Source: JAJPKK01 sp963747835
GTDB lineage: Bacteria; Pseudomonadota; Alphaproteobacteria; Rhizobiales; Xanthobacteraceae
Assembly: GCA_963747835.1 (NCBI GenBank)
Contig: CAVVGO010000006.1
Location: forward strand, 2,020,524 to 2,084,523
Reading direction: 5' to 3'
DNA length: 64,000 nt
Positions 52,783 through 62,600 of the stretch are shown here, piece by piece. The translations under genes and the position numbers were made by a program. How positions within the stretch are numbered: position 1 is the stretch's first letter; each line of letters opens with the position of its first letter. The notes below the pieces were generated by a model. The model saw only the letters and a list, made by a program, of their open reading frames with translations. It did no database searches and was not told where the DNA came from.

Positions 52783-53556
52783 CTAGTTTTGTGCGAAACC
52801 GGAACGCTGCGCCCACCCGGTCATGTGCCGTTCCAGTGCAACCATGGCCCAATACATGACAATGCCCTCGACCGCGAGCGCGATCAGGCCGGCGAAGATG
52901 AGCGGCACCTGGAACTGCGCATAGGCCTGCTGCATCAGGTTGCCGATGCCATAGTTCGACGCGATGCTCTCGGAGATCACCGAGCCCACGAACGCGAGCG
53001 TGATCGCGACTTTCAGCGAGCCGAAGAAATACGGCAGCGTGCGCGGGATGCCGACCTTGCGCATGATGTCGAGCTTGGAGGCGCCGAGCGCCTTGAGCAC
53101 GTCTTCGAGCTCCGGCTCGATGGTGGCGAGGCCGGTCGCGACATTCACCACGATCGGGAAGAACGAGATCAGGAACGCCGTCAAGACCGCCGGGACGAAG
53201 CCGATGCCGCACCACAGCACCAGGATCGGCACCACCGCGACCTTCGGGATCGCGTTGAAGCCGATCATCAACGGATAGACGCCGGCGTAGACGCTGCGCG
53301 ACCAGCCGACCCACAGGCCGAGCAGCAAGCCGAGCCCGACCGCGAGCGCAAAGCCGATCATGGTTGCCCACAGGGTGAACAGCGAGTTGCGCCAGATCGC
53401 CGGCCAGTAGTCGTAGATCGCCCGCGCGATCAGCGAGGGCGGCGGCAGGAAGAACGTCGGAACGTTGAAGGCGCGCACGGCCACCTCCCAGACGGCGAAC
53501 AGCACGAGGGTGTAGAGCCATGGCGCCATCCGCACCGAGAGATCGGACCCGGTCAT
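52783..53556 (-). CDS. ABC transporter permease (SsuC/TauC/NrtB type)
   Basis: 257 aa with about six transmembrane helices. The EAA-loop, which docks the ATPase, is in LKALGASKLDIMRKVGIPRT. VRAFNVPTFFLPPPSLIARA near the start is typical of the sulfonate/taurine/nitrate/pyrimidine precursor family. Its start overlaps the ATPase stop by four bases. It is the last gene of the importer operon (binding protein, ATPase, permease). Confidence 0.9.
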   Translation of the reverse strand: MTGSDLSVRMAPWLYTLVLFAVWEVAVRAFNVPTFFLPPPSLIARAIYDYWPAIWRNSLFTLWATMIGFALAVGLGLLLGLWVGWSRSVYAGVYPLMIGFNAIPKVAVVPILVLWCGIGFVPAVLTAFLISFFPIVVNVATGLATIEPELEDVLKALGASKLDIMRKVGIPRTLPYFFGSLKVAITLAFVGSVISESIASNYGIGNLMQQAYAQFQVPLIFAGLIALAVEGIVMYWAMVALERHMTGWAQRSGFAQN

Positions 53557-54335
53557 TGCCGCGCTCGCACGATGTGCCCGCGCAGTTCATGAACGATAGC
53601 CTGGAATTCCGCCGTGAATGTGACCTCGAGGTCGCGCGGCCGCGGGAAATCGATCCTGCGCTCGGCGACGATGCGGCCCGGCCGTGCCGACATCACGAAC
53701 ACCCGGTCCGACAGGAACACCGCTTCGCGCAGGTCATGGGTGACCAGGACCACGGTGATCTTGCGCACCGCGTGGAGATCCCGAATGACGCACCACAATT
53801 CCTCGCGGGTGAAGGCGTCGAGCGCGCCGAACGGCTCGTCCAGCATCAACAGCCGCGGCTCGTGGATCAGCGCCCGGCACAGCGAGGTGCGCTGCTGCAT
53901 GCCGCCCGACAACTCCCACGGATATTTGGTGCCCTGGCCGCCGAGGCCGACGGAGACGAGCAGCGCCTCGGCGCGGGCCACGTATTCGGCCTTCTTGCGC
54001 CTGATGGCGCTGCGATGCGGCTCGACGATTTCGAGCGGCAGCAGCAGGTTTTCGAGCGTGCTGCGCCACGGCAGCAGTGTCGGCGCCTGGAACGCCATGC
54101 CGGCGATCTTGACCGGCCGGTGCACCGCCTCGCCGCCGACCCGCACCTCCCCGACCGAGGGGAACTGCAGGCCGGTCGCGAGCTTCATCAAGGTGGATTT
54201 GCCGCAGCCCGAAGGCCCCACCACGGCGGCGAATTCGCCCTCCTCGACCGCGAGCGACAGGCCTTCCACGGCGAGCGTGCCCGCGGCGCCGCCATAGGTA
54301 TGGCTGACACCTTCGAGCGCGACAAAAGCGGACAC
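53553..54335 (-). CDS. ABC transporter ATP-binding protein (SsuB/TauB/NrtD type)
   Basis: 260 aa. Walker A VVGPSGCGKSTLMKLATGL, signature LSGGMQQRTSLCRAL, Walker B LLMLDEPFGALDAFTREEL and switch His in VLVTHDLREAVFLSD. The PRPRDLE-like ending is common in this group. The start chosen is GTG 54335, since no in-frame ATG precedes the domain; 32 bases separate it from the binding-protein stop. Confidence 0.92.
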   Translation of the reverse strand: MSAFVALEGVSHTYGGAAGTLAVEGLSLAVEEGEFAAVVGPSGCGKSTLMKLATGLQFPSVGEVRVGGEAVHRPVKIAGMAFQAPTLLPWRSTLENLLLPLEIVEPHRSAIRRKKAEYVARAEALLVSVGLGGQGTKYPWELSGGMQQRTSLCRALIHEPRLLMLDEPFGALDAFTREELWCVIRDLHAVRKITVVLVTHDLREAVFLSDRVFVMSARPGRIVAERRIDFPRPRDLEVTFTAEFQAIVHELRGHIVRARQ

Positions 54336-54367
54336 GACGCAGCTCCGGATGGAGAGGGGGACGGCCC

Positions 54368-55420
54368 TCAGTTCGCCTTGCGATCGGCCGCGGGCGGCAG
54401 GAACGAGGAATCGAACACGTCGCTGCCCTTGGGCTTCGCCTTGAATTCGTAGGTGAGGCCGATCTGGTCGATCGCCTTGTCGAGTCGCGCCGCCTCGACG
54501 CCGCCGAAGCCGTCGGTCTTGACCTCCGGGGTCAGGATGTTGTCGTGCAGCGCCATGGTGAGGCGTTCGAGTTCGACGTCCTTCTTGGCGACATCGTTGC
54601 GCTTGATGACGGAATCGACCGCGGTCGCCGGGTCCTTCACGGTATCCTTGAGGCCCTTGAGGAAGGCGCGCAGGAAGCCCTTGACGGCGTCGGGATGCTC
54701 GGCGGCGAATTTCGGGCTGACGATGATGGAATTGCCGTACAGATTGACGCCGTAGTCGGCCATCAGCAGCACCACGATGTCGTCCACCGGAACGCCGCGA
54801 TCCTTCAGGTTGATGTAGGAGGAGAACGAGAAGCCCGTGATGGCATCGACCTGGCCTGCCGCCAGCATCGGCTCGCGCACCGGGAAGCCGACATTCTCGA
54901 TCGTCACCTTGGAGGCGTCGATGCCGTTCGCCTGCACGAAGATCTTCCATTGCGCGAACGCACCGTCGGCGGCGGGCGCGCCGAGCTTGTGGCCTTCGAG
55001 GTCCTTGGGCTTCATCACGCCGCGGCTCTTGCGGGCGACGATCGAAAATGGCGGCCGGTTGTAGACCATGAACACCGCCTTGATGGGCGCGGTCGGGTTC
55101 TGGTCGCGGAATTTGATCAGCGAATTGATGTCGCCGAAGCCCATGTCGTAGGTGCCCGACGCGACGCGGGTGATCGGCTCCAGCGAGCCCGCCGCGGTGT
55201 CGATGGTGACGTCGAGCCCCTCCGCCTTGTAGTAGCCCTTGTCGAGCCCGATCAGGAACGGCGCCGACGGCCCCTCGTACTTGAAGTCGAGGCTGAATTT
55301 GATCGACGTCTGCGCCGCCGCCGGACCCGCAATCGCCAATGCGGCGCCCGCCAATGAGGCGTATGCGAAAGCGCGACGCGACGGACGCACAAGGGTGTCG
55401 AAGAGATCGAGGAAACCCAT
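54368..55420 (-). CDS. ABC transporter substrate-binding protein (NMT1/SsuA type)
   Basis: 350 aa, first gene of the importer operon. The signal sequence ends near LAIAGPAAAQTSIKFSL. FSLDFKYEGPSAPFLIGLDK, GYYKAEGLDVTIDTAAGS and the periplasmic-fold pattern DMGFGDINSLIKF fit the NMT1/SsuA-like group (sulfonates, taurine, nitrate, pyrimidine precursors). The start chosen is ATG 55420, because GGA is eight bases upstream; ATG 55426 is possible. The gene is divergent from two PQQ dehydrogenase genes, which hints at a shared substrate class. Confidence 0.9.
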   Translation of the reverse strand: MGFLDLFDTLVRPSRRAFAYASLAGAALAIAGPAAAQTSIKFSLDFKYEGPSAPFLIGLDKGYYKAEGLDVTIDTAAGSLEPITRVASGTYDMGFGDINSLIKFRDQNPTAPIKAVFMVYNRPPFSIVARKSRGVMKPKDLEGHKLGAPAADGAFAQWKIFVQANGIDASKVTIENVGFPVREPMLAAGQVDAITGFSFSSYINLKDRGVPVDDIVVLLMADYGVNLYGNSIIVSPKFAAEHPDAVKGFLRAFLKGLKDTVKDPATAVDSVIKRNDVAKKDVELERLTMALHDNILTPEVKTDGFGGVEAARLDKAIDQIGLTYEFKAKPKGSDVFDSSFLPPAADRKAN

Positions 55421-55612
55421 GGTCATCTTCCTTTTCTGACGCGAAGAAACGAGTAAGACACGAGCCGCATGGCCTACCTTTAGCGGCCTGCGCACGATGC
55501 CGCCACCGCAAATGCGGCGGCAACCGGCAAGCGAGCAAGGAATATGCCGAAAATCACGGCAAGGTGACGCGCCGCGGCCCACGTAACCGTGACTGTGATC
55601 GCCCAAACCGTA

Positions 55613-55639
55613 GCCCGGATGTCGCTTCGCTCATCGGGC
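55613..55639. repeat. REP-like palindrome in the divergent promoter region
   Basis: GCCCGGATG–TCGCTTCGCT–CATCGGGC forms a hairpin with one bulged G and a self-complementary centre. It resembles the GCCCGGATGAGCG…-type REP elements common in Rhizobiales. It lies between the importer operon and the first PQQ dehydrogenase. Confidence 0.6.
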
Positions 55640-55719
55640 CACGAGCTCGCCGCCAAGACCTCTATTTCCGCTTCACCGGTGGATGTAAGATCGCCGCAAC
55701 AACATCCAGGGAGGCGACC

Positions 55720-57432
55720 ATGAATTCGTTCAATCACATCCTGCGCGTTCTGCTGGCGGGCACCGCCATGATGGCGGCGGGGGCGGCCTCGGCGGCCGAC
55801 GTCACGCCGGAGCGCCTTGCCAATCCGGAGCCCGGCAACTGGTTGATGAACCACCGCACCTACGATGCGCAGCGCTTCTCGCCGCTCGACAAGATCACCA
55901 CGGGTAATGTGAAGGGGCTCAAGCTCGCCTATGCGGTCGCGCTCGGAGGCACCTCGGCCAACGAGAATTTGCAATCGACGCCGCTTGCCGAGGACGGCTA
56001 CCTTTACATCGTCGATCAATGGGGCGTGCTCTACAAGATCGACGGCCGCTCCGGCGAGATGGGTCGCATTGTCTGGCGGATGGATCCCGGCCAGGAAAAG
56101 CTGCCGCTGTCGAACCGCGGCGCCGCCCTGTGGGGCAATCTCGTGATCAGCGTCGCCAGCTATCCGCCGCGCGTCATCGCCACCAACAAAGAGACCGGCA
56201 AGGTCGTCTGGGAAACCAATATGGGCGACGGCCAGGCCGACCTGCAGCTCTCGGCCGCCCCGTTGCCTGTCAAGGACAAGATCCTGATCGGCGCGGCGGG
56301 TGGCGATCGCGGCGTTCGCGACTTCATCGCGGCGCTCAACGGCGCGACCGGCAAGATGCTGTGGCGGAAATACGCGATCCCGGCCCCCGGCGAGCCGGGC
56401 TCGGAGACCTGGAAGGACAAGAACAACGCCTGGCAGACCGGCGGCGGCGCCATGTGGGTGACGGGTTCCTACGATATCGCCACTAACCAGGTGCTGTGGG
56501 GCACCGGCAATCCGGTGCCGATGTTAAATCCGTATTATCGGCCCGGCGATAATCTCTACACCAACAGCCTGATCTCATGGGACCCCGATACGGGAAAGAT
56601 GAACTGGTATCACCAGTACACGCCCGGCGATATGTGGGACTACGACGAGATGGGCTCGCACATCCTGATCGACGGCCAGGTTGGCGGCCAACCCCACAAG
56701 CTCGTGACACACTCGGCCCGCAACGGCTTCCTCTATTCGTTCGAACGCACCAACGGCCAGACCCTGTTGGCCAAGCCGTACATGGACAACATTACCTGGA
56801 CCAAGGGCATCGATCAGAAGACCGGTAAACCGCTCGATTACGATCCCACCAAAGACATCCAGGTCTATTCAGGCATTCAGGCCATGACCCTGACGGACCG
56901 CACCAAAAAGCTGTGCCCGTCGCACGAGGGCGGCAACAATTACTGGTCCTCGTCGTACAGCCCCCGGACCAAGCTGCTCTACATCCCGTCACGCCCCACC
57001 TGCGTTGAAGCCACGCTCACGCCGGACCAGCTCAGGACCGCTACCGGGTCAATGCTGGGCGGCCGCTTCAGCTTCCCCGATCGAACCGAATCCGAAATCG
57101 TCGTCGCCGATCCGTTTACCGGCGAGGTCAAGAAGAAGGTCCATGCTGTCTATCCGAACTTCAGCGCCGCGCTCACGACAGCCGGCGGCCTTGTGTTCAC
57201 GGGCCTGGGCGATGGGACCTTCATCGCCTATGACGATACGAGCCTTGAGCCGTTGTGGCAGATCAATGTGGGGAGCGGCTTCAATGCCCCGCCTATCACG
57301 TTCGAGGCGGGTGGCAAGCAATACGTCGCCATCGCGTCGGGACTGAGCCTTCTTTCCAAGGGCCGCCTCACCCTTACTCCCGAGCTGCGCGACATGCGCA
57401 CCCAGACGATGCTGTTCGTATTTGGGCTGTGA
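55720..57432 (+). CDS. PQQ-dependent alcohol dehydrogenase, paralogue 1 (lanthanide-type aspartate)
   Basis: 570 aa, exported (signal about 1-25, LLAGTAMMAAGAASAA). An eight-bladed propeller with tryptophan-docking repeats such as GKVVWETNMGDGQ and GKMLWRKYAIP. Metal and catalytic positions read Asp196 (GGDRGVRD, usually Glu), Asn264 (WGTGNPVP), Asp307 (catalytic) and Asp309 in PGDMWDYDE. The extra Asp two residues after the catalytic one is the lanthanide-enzyme mark. The adjacent Cys-Cys of methanol dehydrogenases is missing; the matching segment is EKLPLSNRGAALWGN. GGAGG precedes the ATG. Substrate unknown. The operon continues with a second copy. Confidence 0.9.
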   Translation: MNSFNHILRVLLAGTAMMAAGAASAADVTPERLANPEPGNWLMNHRTYDAQRFSPLDKITTGNVKGLKLAYAVALGGTSANENLQSTPLAEDGYLYIVDQWGVLYKIDGRSGEMGRIVWRMDPGQEKLPLSNRGAALWGNLVISVASYPPRVIATNKETGKVVWETNMGDGQADLQLSAAPLPVKDKILIGAAGGDRGVRDFIAALNGATGKMLWRKYAIPAPGEPGSETWKDKNNAWQTGGGAMWVTGSYDIATNQVLWGTGNPVPMLNPYYRPGDNLYTNSLISWDPDTGKMNWYHQYTPGDMWDYDEMGSHILIDGQVGGQPHKLVTHSARNGFLYSFERTNGQTLLAKPYMDNITWTKGIDQKTGKPLDYDPTKDIQVYSGIQAMTLTDRTKKLCPSHEGGNNYWSSSYSPRTKLLYIPSRPTCVEATLTPDQLRTATGSMLGGRFSFPDRTESEIVVADPFTGEVKKKVHAVYPNFSAALTTAGGLVFTGLGDGTFIAYDDTSLEPLWQINVGSGFNAPPITFEAGGKQYVAIASGLSLLSKGRLTLTPELRDMRTQTMLFVFGL

Positions 57433-57568
57433 TGGGGTGCCGGGCGGTCTTCTGGTCAAGATCCCCCGGTTTTGCCTGCGCGCCGCCGCGGGTGTGTCCG
57501 GACGGCGCGGCCGGTCCGGGACAATTCGGTTTCGGCGCGCATCTCAACAAACGCCTGGGAGGCGACAG

Positions 57569-59284
57569 ATGAGTTCGTTCAATCACGTTATGCGCGTTCT
57601 GCTGGCCGGCACCGTCATGATGGCGACGGGCGCGGCCATGGCGGCCGACGTCACGCCGGAGCGGCTTGCCAATCCGGAGCCCGGCAACTGGCTGTTGAAC
57701 CACCGCACCTATGATGCGCAACGTTACTCGCCGCTCGAGAAGATCAACAAAACCAACGTGAGATCGCTCAAGCTCGCCTATGCGGTTGCGATCGGCGGCA
57801 CTTCGGCAAACGAAAACCTCCAATCGACCCCACTCGCGGAAGACGGTTTCCTCTACGTGGTCGATCAATGGGGCGTGCTTTACAAGATCGACGGCCGGTC
57901 CGGCGACTTGGGTCGCATCGTCTGGCGCATGGACCCCGGCCAGGAGAAGCTGCCGCTGTCGAACCGCGGTGCCGCCCTGTGGGGCAATCTCGTGATCAGT
58001 GTCGCCAGCTACCCGGCACGCGTCATCGCTACCAACAAGGAGACCGGCAAGGTCGTCTGGGAAACCAATCTCGGCGATGGCCAGCCCGACGTTCAACTCA
58101 CGGCGGCCCCGTTGCCCGTCAAGGACAAGATCCTCATCGGCGCTGCCGGCGGCGACCGCGGCGTTCGCGACTTCATCGCAGCGCTCGACGGCGCGACCGG
58201 CAAGATACTGTGGCGCAAATACGCGGTCCCGGCCCCAGGCGAACCCGGATCGGAAACCTGGAAGGATAAGAACAACGCCTGGCAGACCGGCGGCGGCGCC
58301 ATGTGGGTCACGGGCTCCTACGATGTCGCAACGAACCAGGTGCTGTGGGGGACAGGCAATCCGGTACCGATGTTGAACGCGTATTATCGGCCCGGCGACA
58401 ATCTCTATACCAACAGCCTGATTTCCTGGGATCCCGACACCGGAAAGATGAACTGGTATCACCAGTACACCCCCGGCGACATGTGGGACTACGATGAGGT
58501 CGGCACCCATATCCTGATCGACGGCGAGGTTGCCGGCCAGCCGCACAAACTGGTGACGCATTCGGCGCGCAATGGCTTCCTCTATTCGTTCGAACGCGCC
58601 AACGGACAGACCCTGCTGGCCAAGCCCTATATGGACAACATCACATGGACGAAGGGCATCGACCAGAAGACCGGAATGCCGCTCGATTACGATCCCACCA
58701 AGGATGTGCAGGTTTATTCAGGCGTGCAGAACATGACCCTGACGGACCGCACCAAGAAGCTGTGCCCGTCGCAACAGGGCGGCAACAATTACTGGTCGGC
58801 GTCGTATAGCCCGAGGACCAGGCTGCTCTACATTCCAACGCTGTCAAACTGCGCTGAGGCCACGATCACGCCGAACGAACTCAAGACCTCCGCCGGAACA
58901 ATGTTGGGCGGCCGCTTCAACAACTCTTTCGCGCGCACCGAATTTGAAATCGTCGTCGCGGATCCTTTTACGGGCGAGGTAAAGCGCAAGGTGCGCTCAC
59001 CCTATCCGAACTTCAGCGCCGCCCTAACCACCGCCGGCGGCCTCGTGTTCACGGGCTTGGCCGATGGATCATTCGTCGCCTATGACGACGTGAGCCTCGA
59101 GCAATTGTGGACGATCAATGTCGGCAGCGGCTTCAACGCCCCGCCGATGACCTTCGAGGCCGGCGGAAAGCAATACGTTGCCATCCTGTCGGGTTTGAGC
59201 CAGTTTTCTCAAGGGAGGCTCGGCATGACCCCCGAACTGCGCGACATGCGCAACCAGACCATGCTGTTCGTGTTCGCTCTGTGA
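57569..59284 (+). CDS. PQQ-dependent alcohol dehydrogenase, paralogue 2 (lanthanide-type aspartate)
   Basis: 571 aa tandem duplicate of the preceding gene, 136 bases downstream. Even the ribosome site and first codons match (GGGAGGCGACA, then SSFNHVMRVLLAG against NSFNHILRVLLAG). The same residues occupy the active site: Asp196, Asn264, Asp307 and Asp309 (GDMWDYDEVG), and the Cys-Cys pair is missing here too. Differences cluster in the first docking repeats and in the C-terminal third (TLSNCAEATITP against SRPTCVEATLTP), so the copies may differ in substrate. It is likely periplasmic and passes electrons to a cytochrome c. Confidence 0.9.
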   Translation: MSSFNHVMRVLLAGTVMMATGAAMAADVTPERLANPEPGNWLLNHRTYDAQRYSPLEKINKTNVRSLKLAYAVAIGGTSANENLQSTPLAEDGFLYVVDQWGVLYKIDGRSGDLGRIVWRMDPGQEKLPLSNRGAALWGNLVISVASYPARVIATNKETGKVVWETNLGDGQPDVQLTAAPLPVKDKILIGAAGGDRGVRDFIAALDGATGKILWRKYAVPAPGEPGSETWKDKNNAWQTGGGAMWVTGSYDVATNQVLWGTGNPVPMLNAYYRPGDNLYTNSLISWDPDTGKMNWYHQYTPGDMWDYDEVGTHILIDGEVAGQPHKLVTHSARNGFLYSFERANGQTLLAKPYMDNITWTKGIDQKTGMPLDYDPTKDVQVYSGVQNMTLTDRTKKLCPSQQGGNNYWSASYSPRTRLLYIPTLSNCAEATITPNELKTSAGTMLGGRFNNSFARTEFEIVVADPFTGEVKRKVRSPYPNFSAALTTAGGLVFTGLADGSFVAYDDVSLEQLWTINVGSGFNAPPMTFEAGGKQYVAILSGLSQFSQGRLGMTPELRDMRNQTMLFVFAL

Positions 59285-59672
59285 TGGGGTGGGGGACGGC
59301 CCGCGAGTTCGAGGGAGTCCGGGGACATGCATTGATCGACACGACCCCTCGGCGAGATTGCCGCGCTTGTCGCGGCGATGACGATGACGAGGGCACAGTA
59401 CCTCCATAAGCGAGGTGGCGGGGACGAGCCCGGCCACGACAACGATGACGAGCGTCGCCGACACCGGCCTTGGTACTAAGTCGCCTTCAGCCGCCCCAAC
59501 TCAGCCTCGAATTCAAAACGCAATTGCGCGCCTTCGTCCTCGGGCAGCCATCCATGCGCGCTCGGTCGTAGGACGGGTTCCCTTTAACCCGCCAACGCAA
59601 CTCACCATCTTTCCTGCAACGGCGGGTCAAAGAGAACCCGCCCCGACTTCCGAACACCTTACCGGGTGACCC
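59285..59672. other. Repeat-containing gap before putA
   Basis: No gene is convincing. It holds a copy of the GGGACGAGCCCGGCCA hairpin (59415-59437, one mismatch in the stem), two hairpins around ACCCGCC words (about 59574-59646), and on the minus strand a 35-codon open stretch ending at 59476 (…LPEDEGAQLRFEFEAELGRL) that may be the tail of a lost gene. Confidence 0.4.
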
Positions 59673-62600
59673 ATGACTGATCATCCTCCCGGCGCCATCC
59701 CCGCATTCCGCGCCGCCTATGCGCCGGCGGACGAGGCGCTTGCGGCTGAATTCCTCAAGGCCGCGCCGTTTGCGGCGGATGCCGAGGCGCGCATCGACGC
59801 GCGCGCGTCGCGGCTCGTCGCGGCGATCCGCGGCCGCACCGGCGGGGTCGGCGGCATCGAGGACTTTCTGCGCGAATACTCGCTCTCCACCCGGGAGGGA
59901 CTTGCCCTGATGGTGCTGGCCGAGGCGCTGCTGCGGGTCCCGGATGCCGCGACCGCCGACCGCCTCATCGAGGACAAGCTGTCGGCCGGTGATTTCGCCG
60001 GGCACGAAGTGCGCTCGGGCGCGCTGCTGGTCTCTGCATCGGCGTGGGCGCTCGGGATTTCGGCGCGGGTGATCGGCAGTCACGAGACGCCGGAAGGCAT
60101 TCTCCACGACCTCGTGAGCCGGCTCGGGCGGCCGGCCGTGCGCACCGCGACCCGCCAGGCGATGCGGCTCCTCGGCTCCCATTTCGTGCTCGGCGAGACC
60201 ATCGCGGAGGCGTTGTCGCGCGGCGCCGCGCATCCGGAATTCCGCTATTCGTTCGACATGCTGGGCGAGGGCGCTCGCACCGCCGCCGACGCGGAGCGCT
60301 ATTTCGATTCCTACGCCGACGCCATCGCGGCGATCGGCAAGGCGGCCGGCGCCGCGGCGCTGCCGCATCGGCCCGGCATCTCGGTCAAGCTGTCGGCGCT
60401 CCATCCGCGCTACGAGGCGATCTCGCGCGAGCGCGTCATGACGGAGCTGGTGCCGCGCGTGATCGCGCTCGCCCACGCCGCCAAGGGCCACGACCTCAAT
60501 CTCACCATCGATGCCGAGGAGGCCGACCGGCTGGAACTCTCGCTCGACGTCATCGCCCGCACGCTCGCGGACCCCGGCCTCGCCGGGTGGGAGGGCTTCG
60601 GCCTCGCCGTGCAGGCCTATCAGAAGCGCGCGCCTGCCGTGATCGACTGGGTGGTGGCCGCCGCGCGCGCGCTCGATCGCCGCATCATGGTCCGGCTGGT
60701 GAAAGGCGCCTATTGGGACACCGAGGTGAAGCGCGCCCAGGAGCGCGGGCTTGCCGACTACCCGGTGTTCTCCCGCAAGGCGATGACCGACCTCTGCTAC
60801 ATGACCTGCGCCCGCAAGCTGCTGGCGGCGCGCCCGCTCGTCTATCCGCAGATCGCCACCCACAACGCCCTCACGGTCGCGAGCGTCATCGAGGCGGCGG
60901 CCGGCGTCGAGGGTTACGAGTTTCAGCGGCTCTACGGCATGGGCGAGGCGCTCTACGACGCCCTGTTGCGGGAGGAGCGCGCCGCCTGCCGGGTCTACGC
61001 GCCGGTCGGCGGCCATCGCGACCTCCTCGCCTACCTGGTGCGTCGGCTTTTGGAAAACGGTGCCAACTCCTCGTTCGTATATGCGGCGGCCGATCCCAAG
61101 GTGCCGCTGTCGGCAATCCTCGAACGCCCGCAGGCGACGATCGCCGGCGGGCGCGTCCGTCATGCCGGGATTCCCCGGCCGGCCGATCTCTATGAGCCGG
61201 AGCGGAAGAATTCATCGGGTGTCGAATTCGGCGATGCCGCGAGCCTCGCGGCGCTGCTCGCGGACGTGCGCGACGGGACGCCGCGCGATGCGCGCGCCGC
61301 CCCGCTGATCGACGGCATCACGGTCGGCGGCCACGTCCGCGAGGTGCTATCGCCGATCGACGGCACGCGGATCGGCAACGTCACCGAAAGCGACGAGACC
61401 ATCGTGGCGTCCGCCATGGCGGCGGCCGTCGCCGGTTTCCCGGCCTGGAATCGCACCCCGGTTGCGGCGCGTGCCGCGGCGCTCGCGCGCGCCGGCGATC
61501 TCGTCGAGAAAGATCGTGGCCGGCTGATCGCGCTGTTGCAGGCCGAAGGCGGTAAGACGCCGGACGACGCTGTCTCCGAGGTTCGCGAAGCCGCCGATTT
61601 CTGCCGCTACTACGCCGCCTCCGCGCGGCACGGCCTGATGCCGGAAGCGATGCCGGGACCGACCGGCGAGAGCAACGAGTTGCGCTATCGCGGGCGCGGC
61701 GTGTTCGTCTGCATCAGTCCGTGGAACTTCCCGCTCTCGATCTTCACCGGCCAGGTGACGGCGGCGCTCGCGGCCGGCAATGCGGTGATCGCCAAGCCCG
61801 CCGAGCAGACCCCGTTGATCGCCGCCGCCGCGGTACGATTGCTGCACGAGGCCGGCGTGCCGGCAAGTGCGCTCCATCTGGTTCCGGGCGACGGCGGGGT
61901 CGGAGCCCTGCTGGTGGCGCGTGCGGAAGTCGCCGGCGTCGCCTTCACGGGCTCGACCGAGGTAGGACGCCTCATCAACCGTTCGCTCGCCGCCAAAGAT
62001 GGTCCGATCGTGCCGTTGATCGCCGAGACCGGCGGCATCAATGCCATGATCGTCGACGCGACCGCGCTGCCCGAGCAGGTCACTGACGACGTCATCGCGT
62101 CGGCATTCCGCTCCGCCGGCCAGCGCTGCTCCGCGCTGCGGCTCTTGTGCGTGCAGGAGGACATTGCCGAGCGGATCATCACCATGGTGGCGGGCGCGGC
62201 GCGCGAGCTCAGGCTCGGCGACCCGCGCGATCCCGCCACCCATGTGGGCCCGGTGATCGATGCCGAAGCGAACAGCCGGCTCGACCGCTGGGTGGCGGGC
62301 ATGGAAGGACAGGGCCGCGTGGTGTTCCGCCTCGTGCTGCCTGACGGGCTGCCGCCGGCCGGCCATTTCGTTGCCCCGGCGATCGTGGAACTCGACCGCG
62401 CGAGCGATCTTCGCGAAGAGGTGTTCGGGCCGGTCCTCCATGTGGTGCGATACCGCGCCGAGGACCGCGACCGCCTGCTCGACGACATCGCCGCGAGCGG
62501 ATACGGGCTGACGCTCGGTATCCAGTCGCGCATCGATGAGGCGGCACGGCACATCGCCGCCCGGCTCGCGGTCGGCAACGTCTACGTCAACCGCAACATC

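Noticed and set aside
52045..53592. 515-codon plus frame opposite the ABC genes
   Set aside because: Glu/Arg/His-rich antisense read-through with no family likeness.
59487..61163. 558-codon minus frame opposite putA
   Set aside because: Antisense shadow; only its last codons fall outside putA and they show no known domain.
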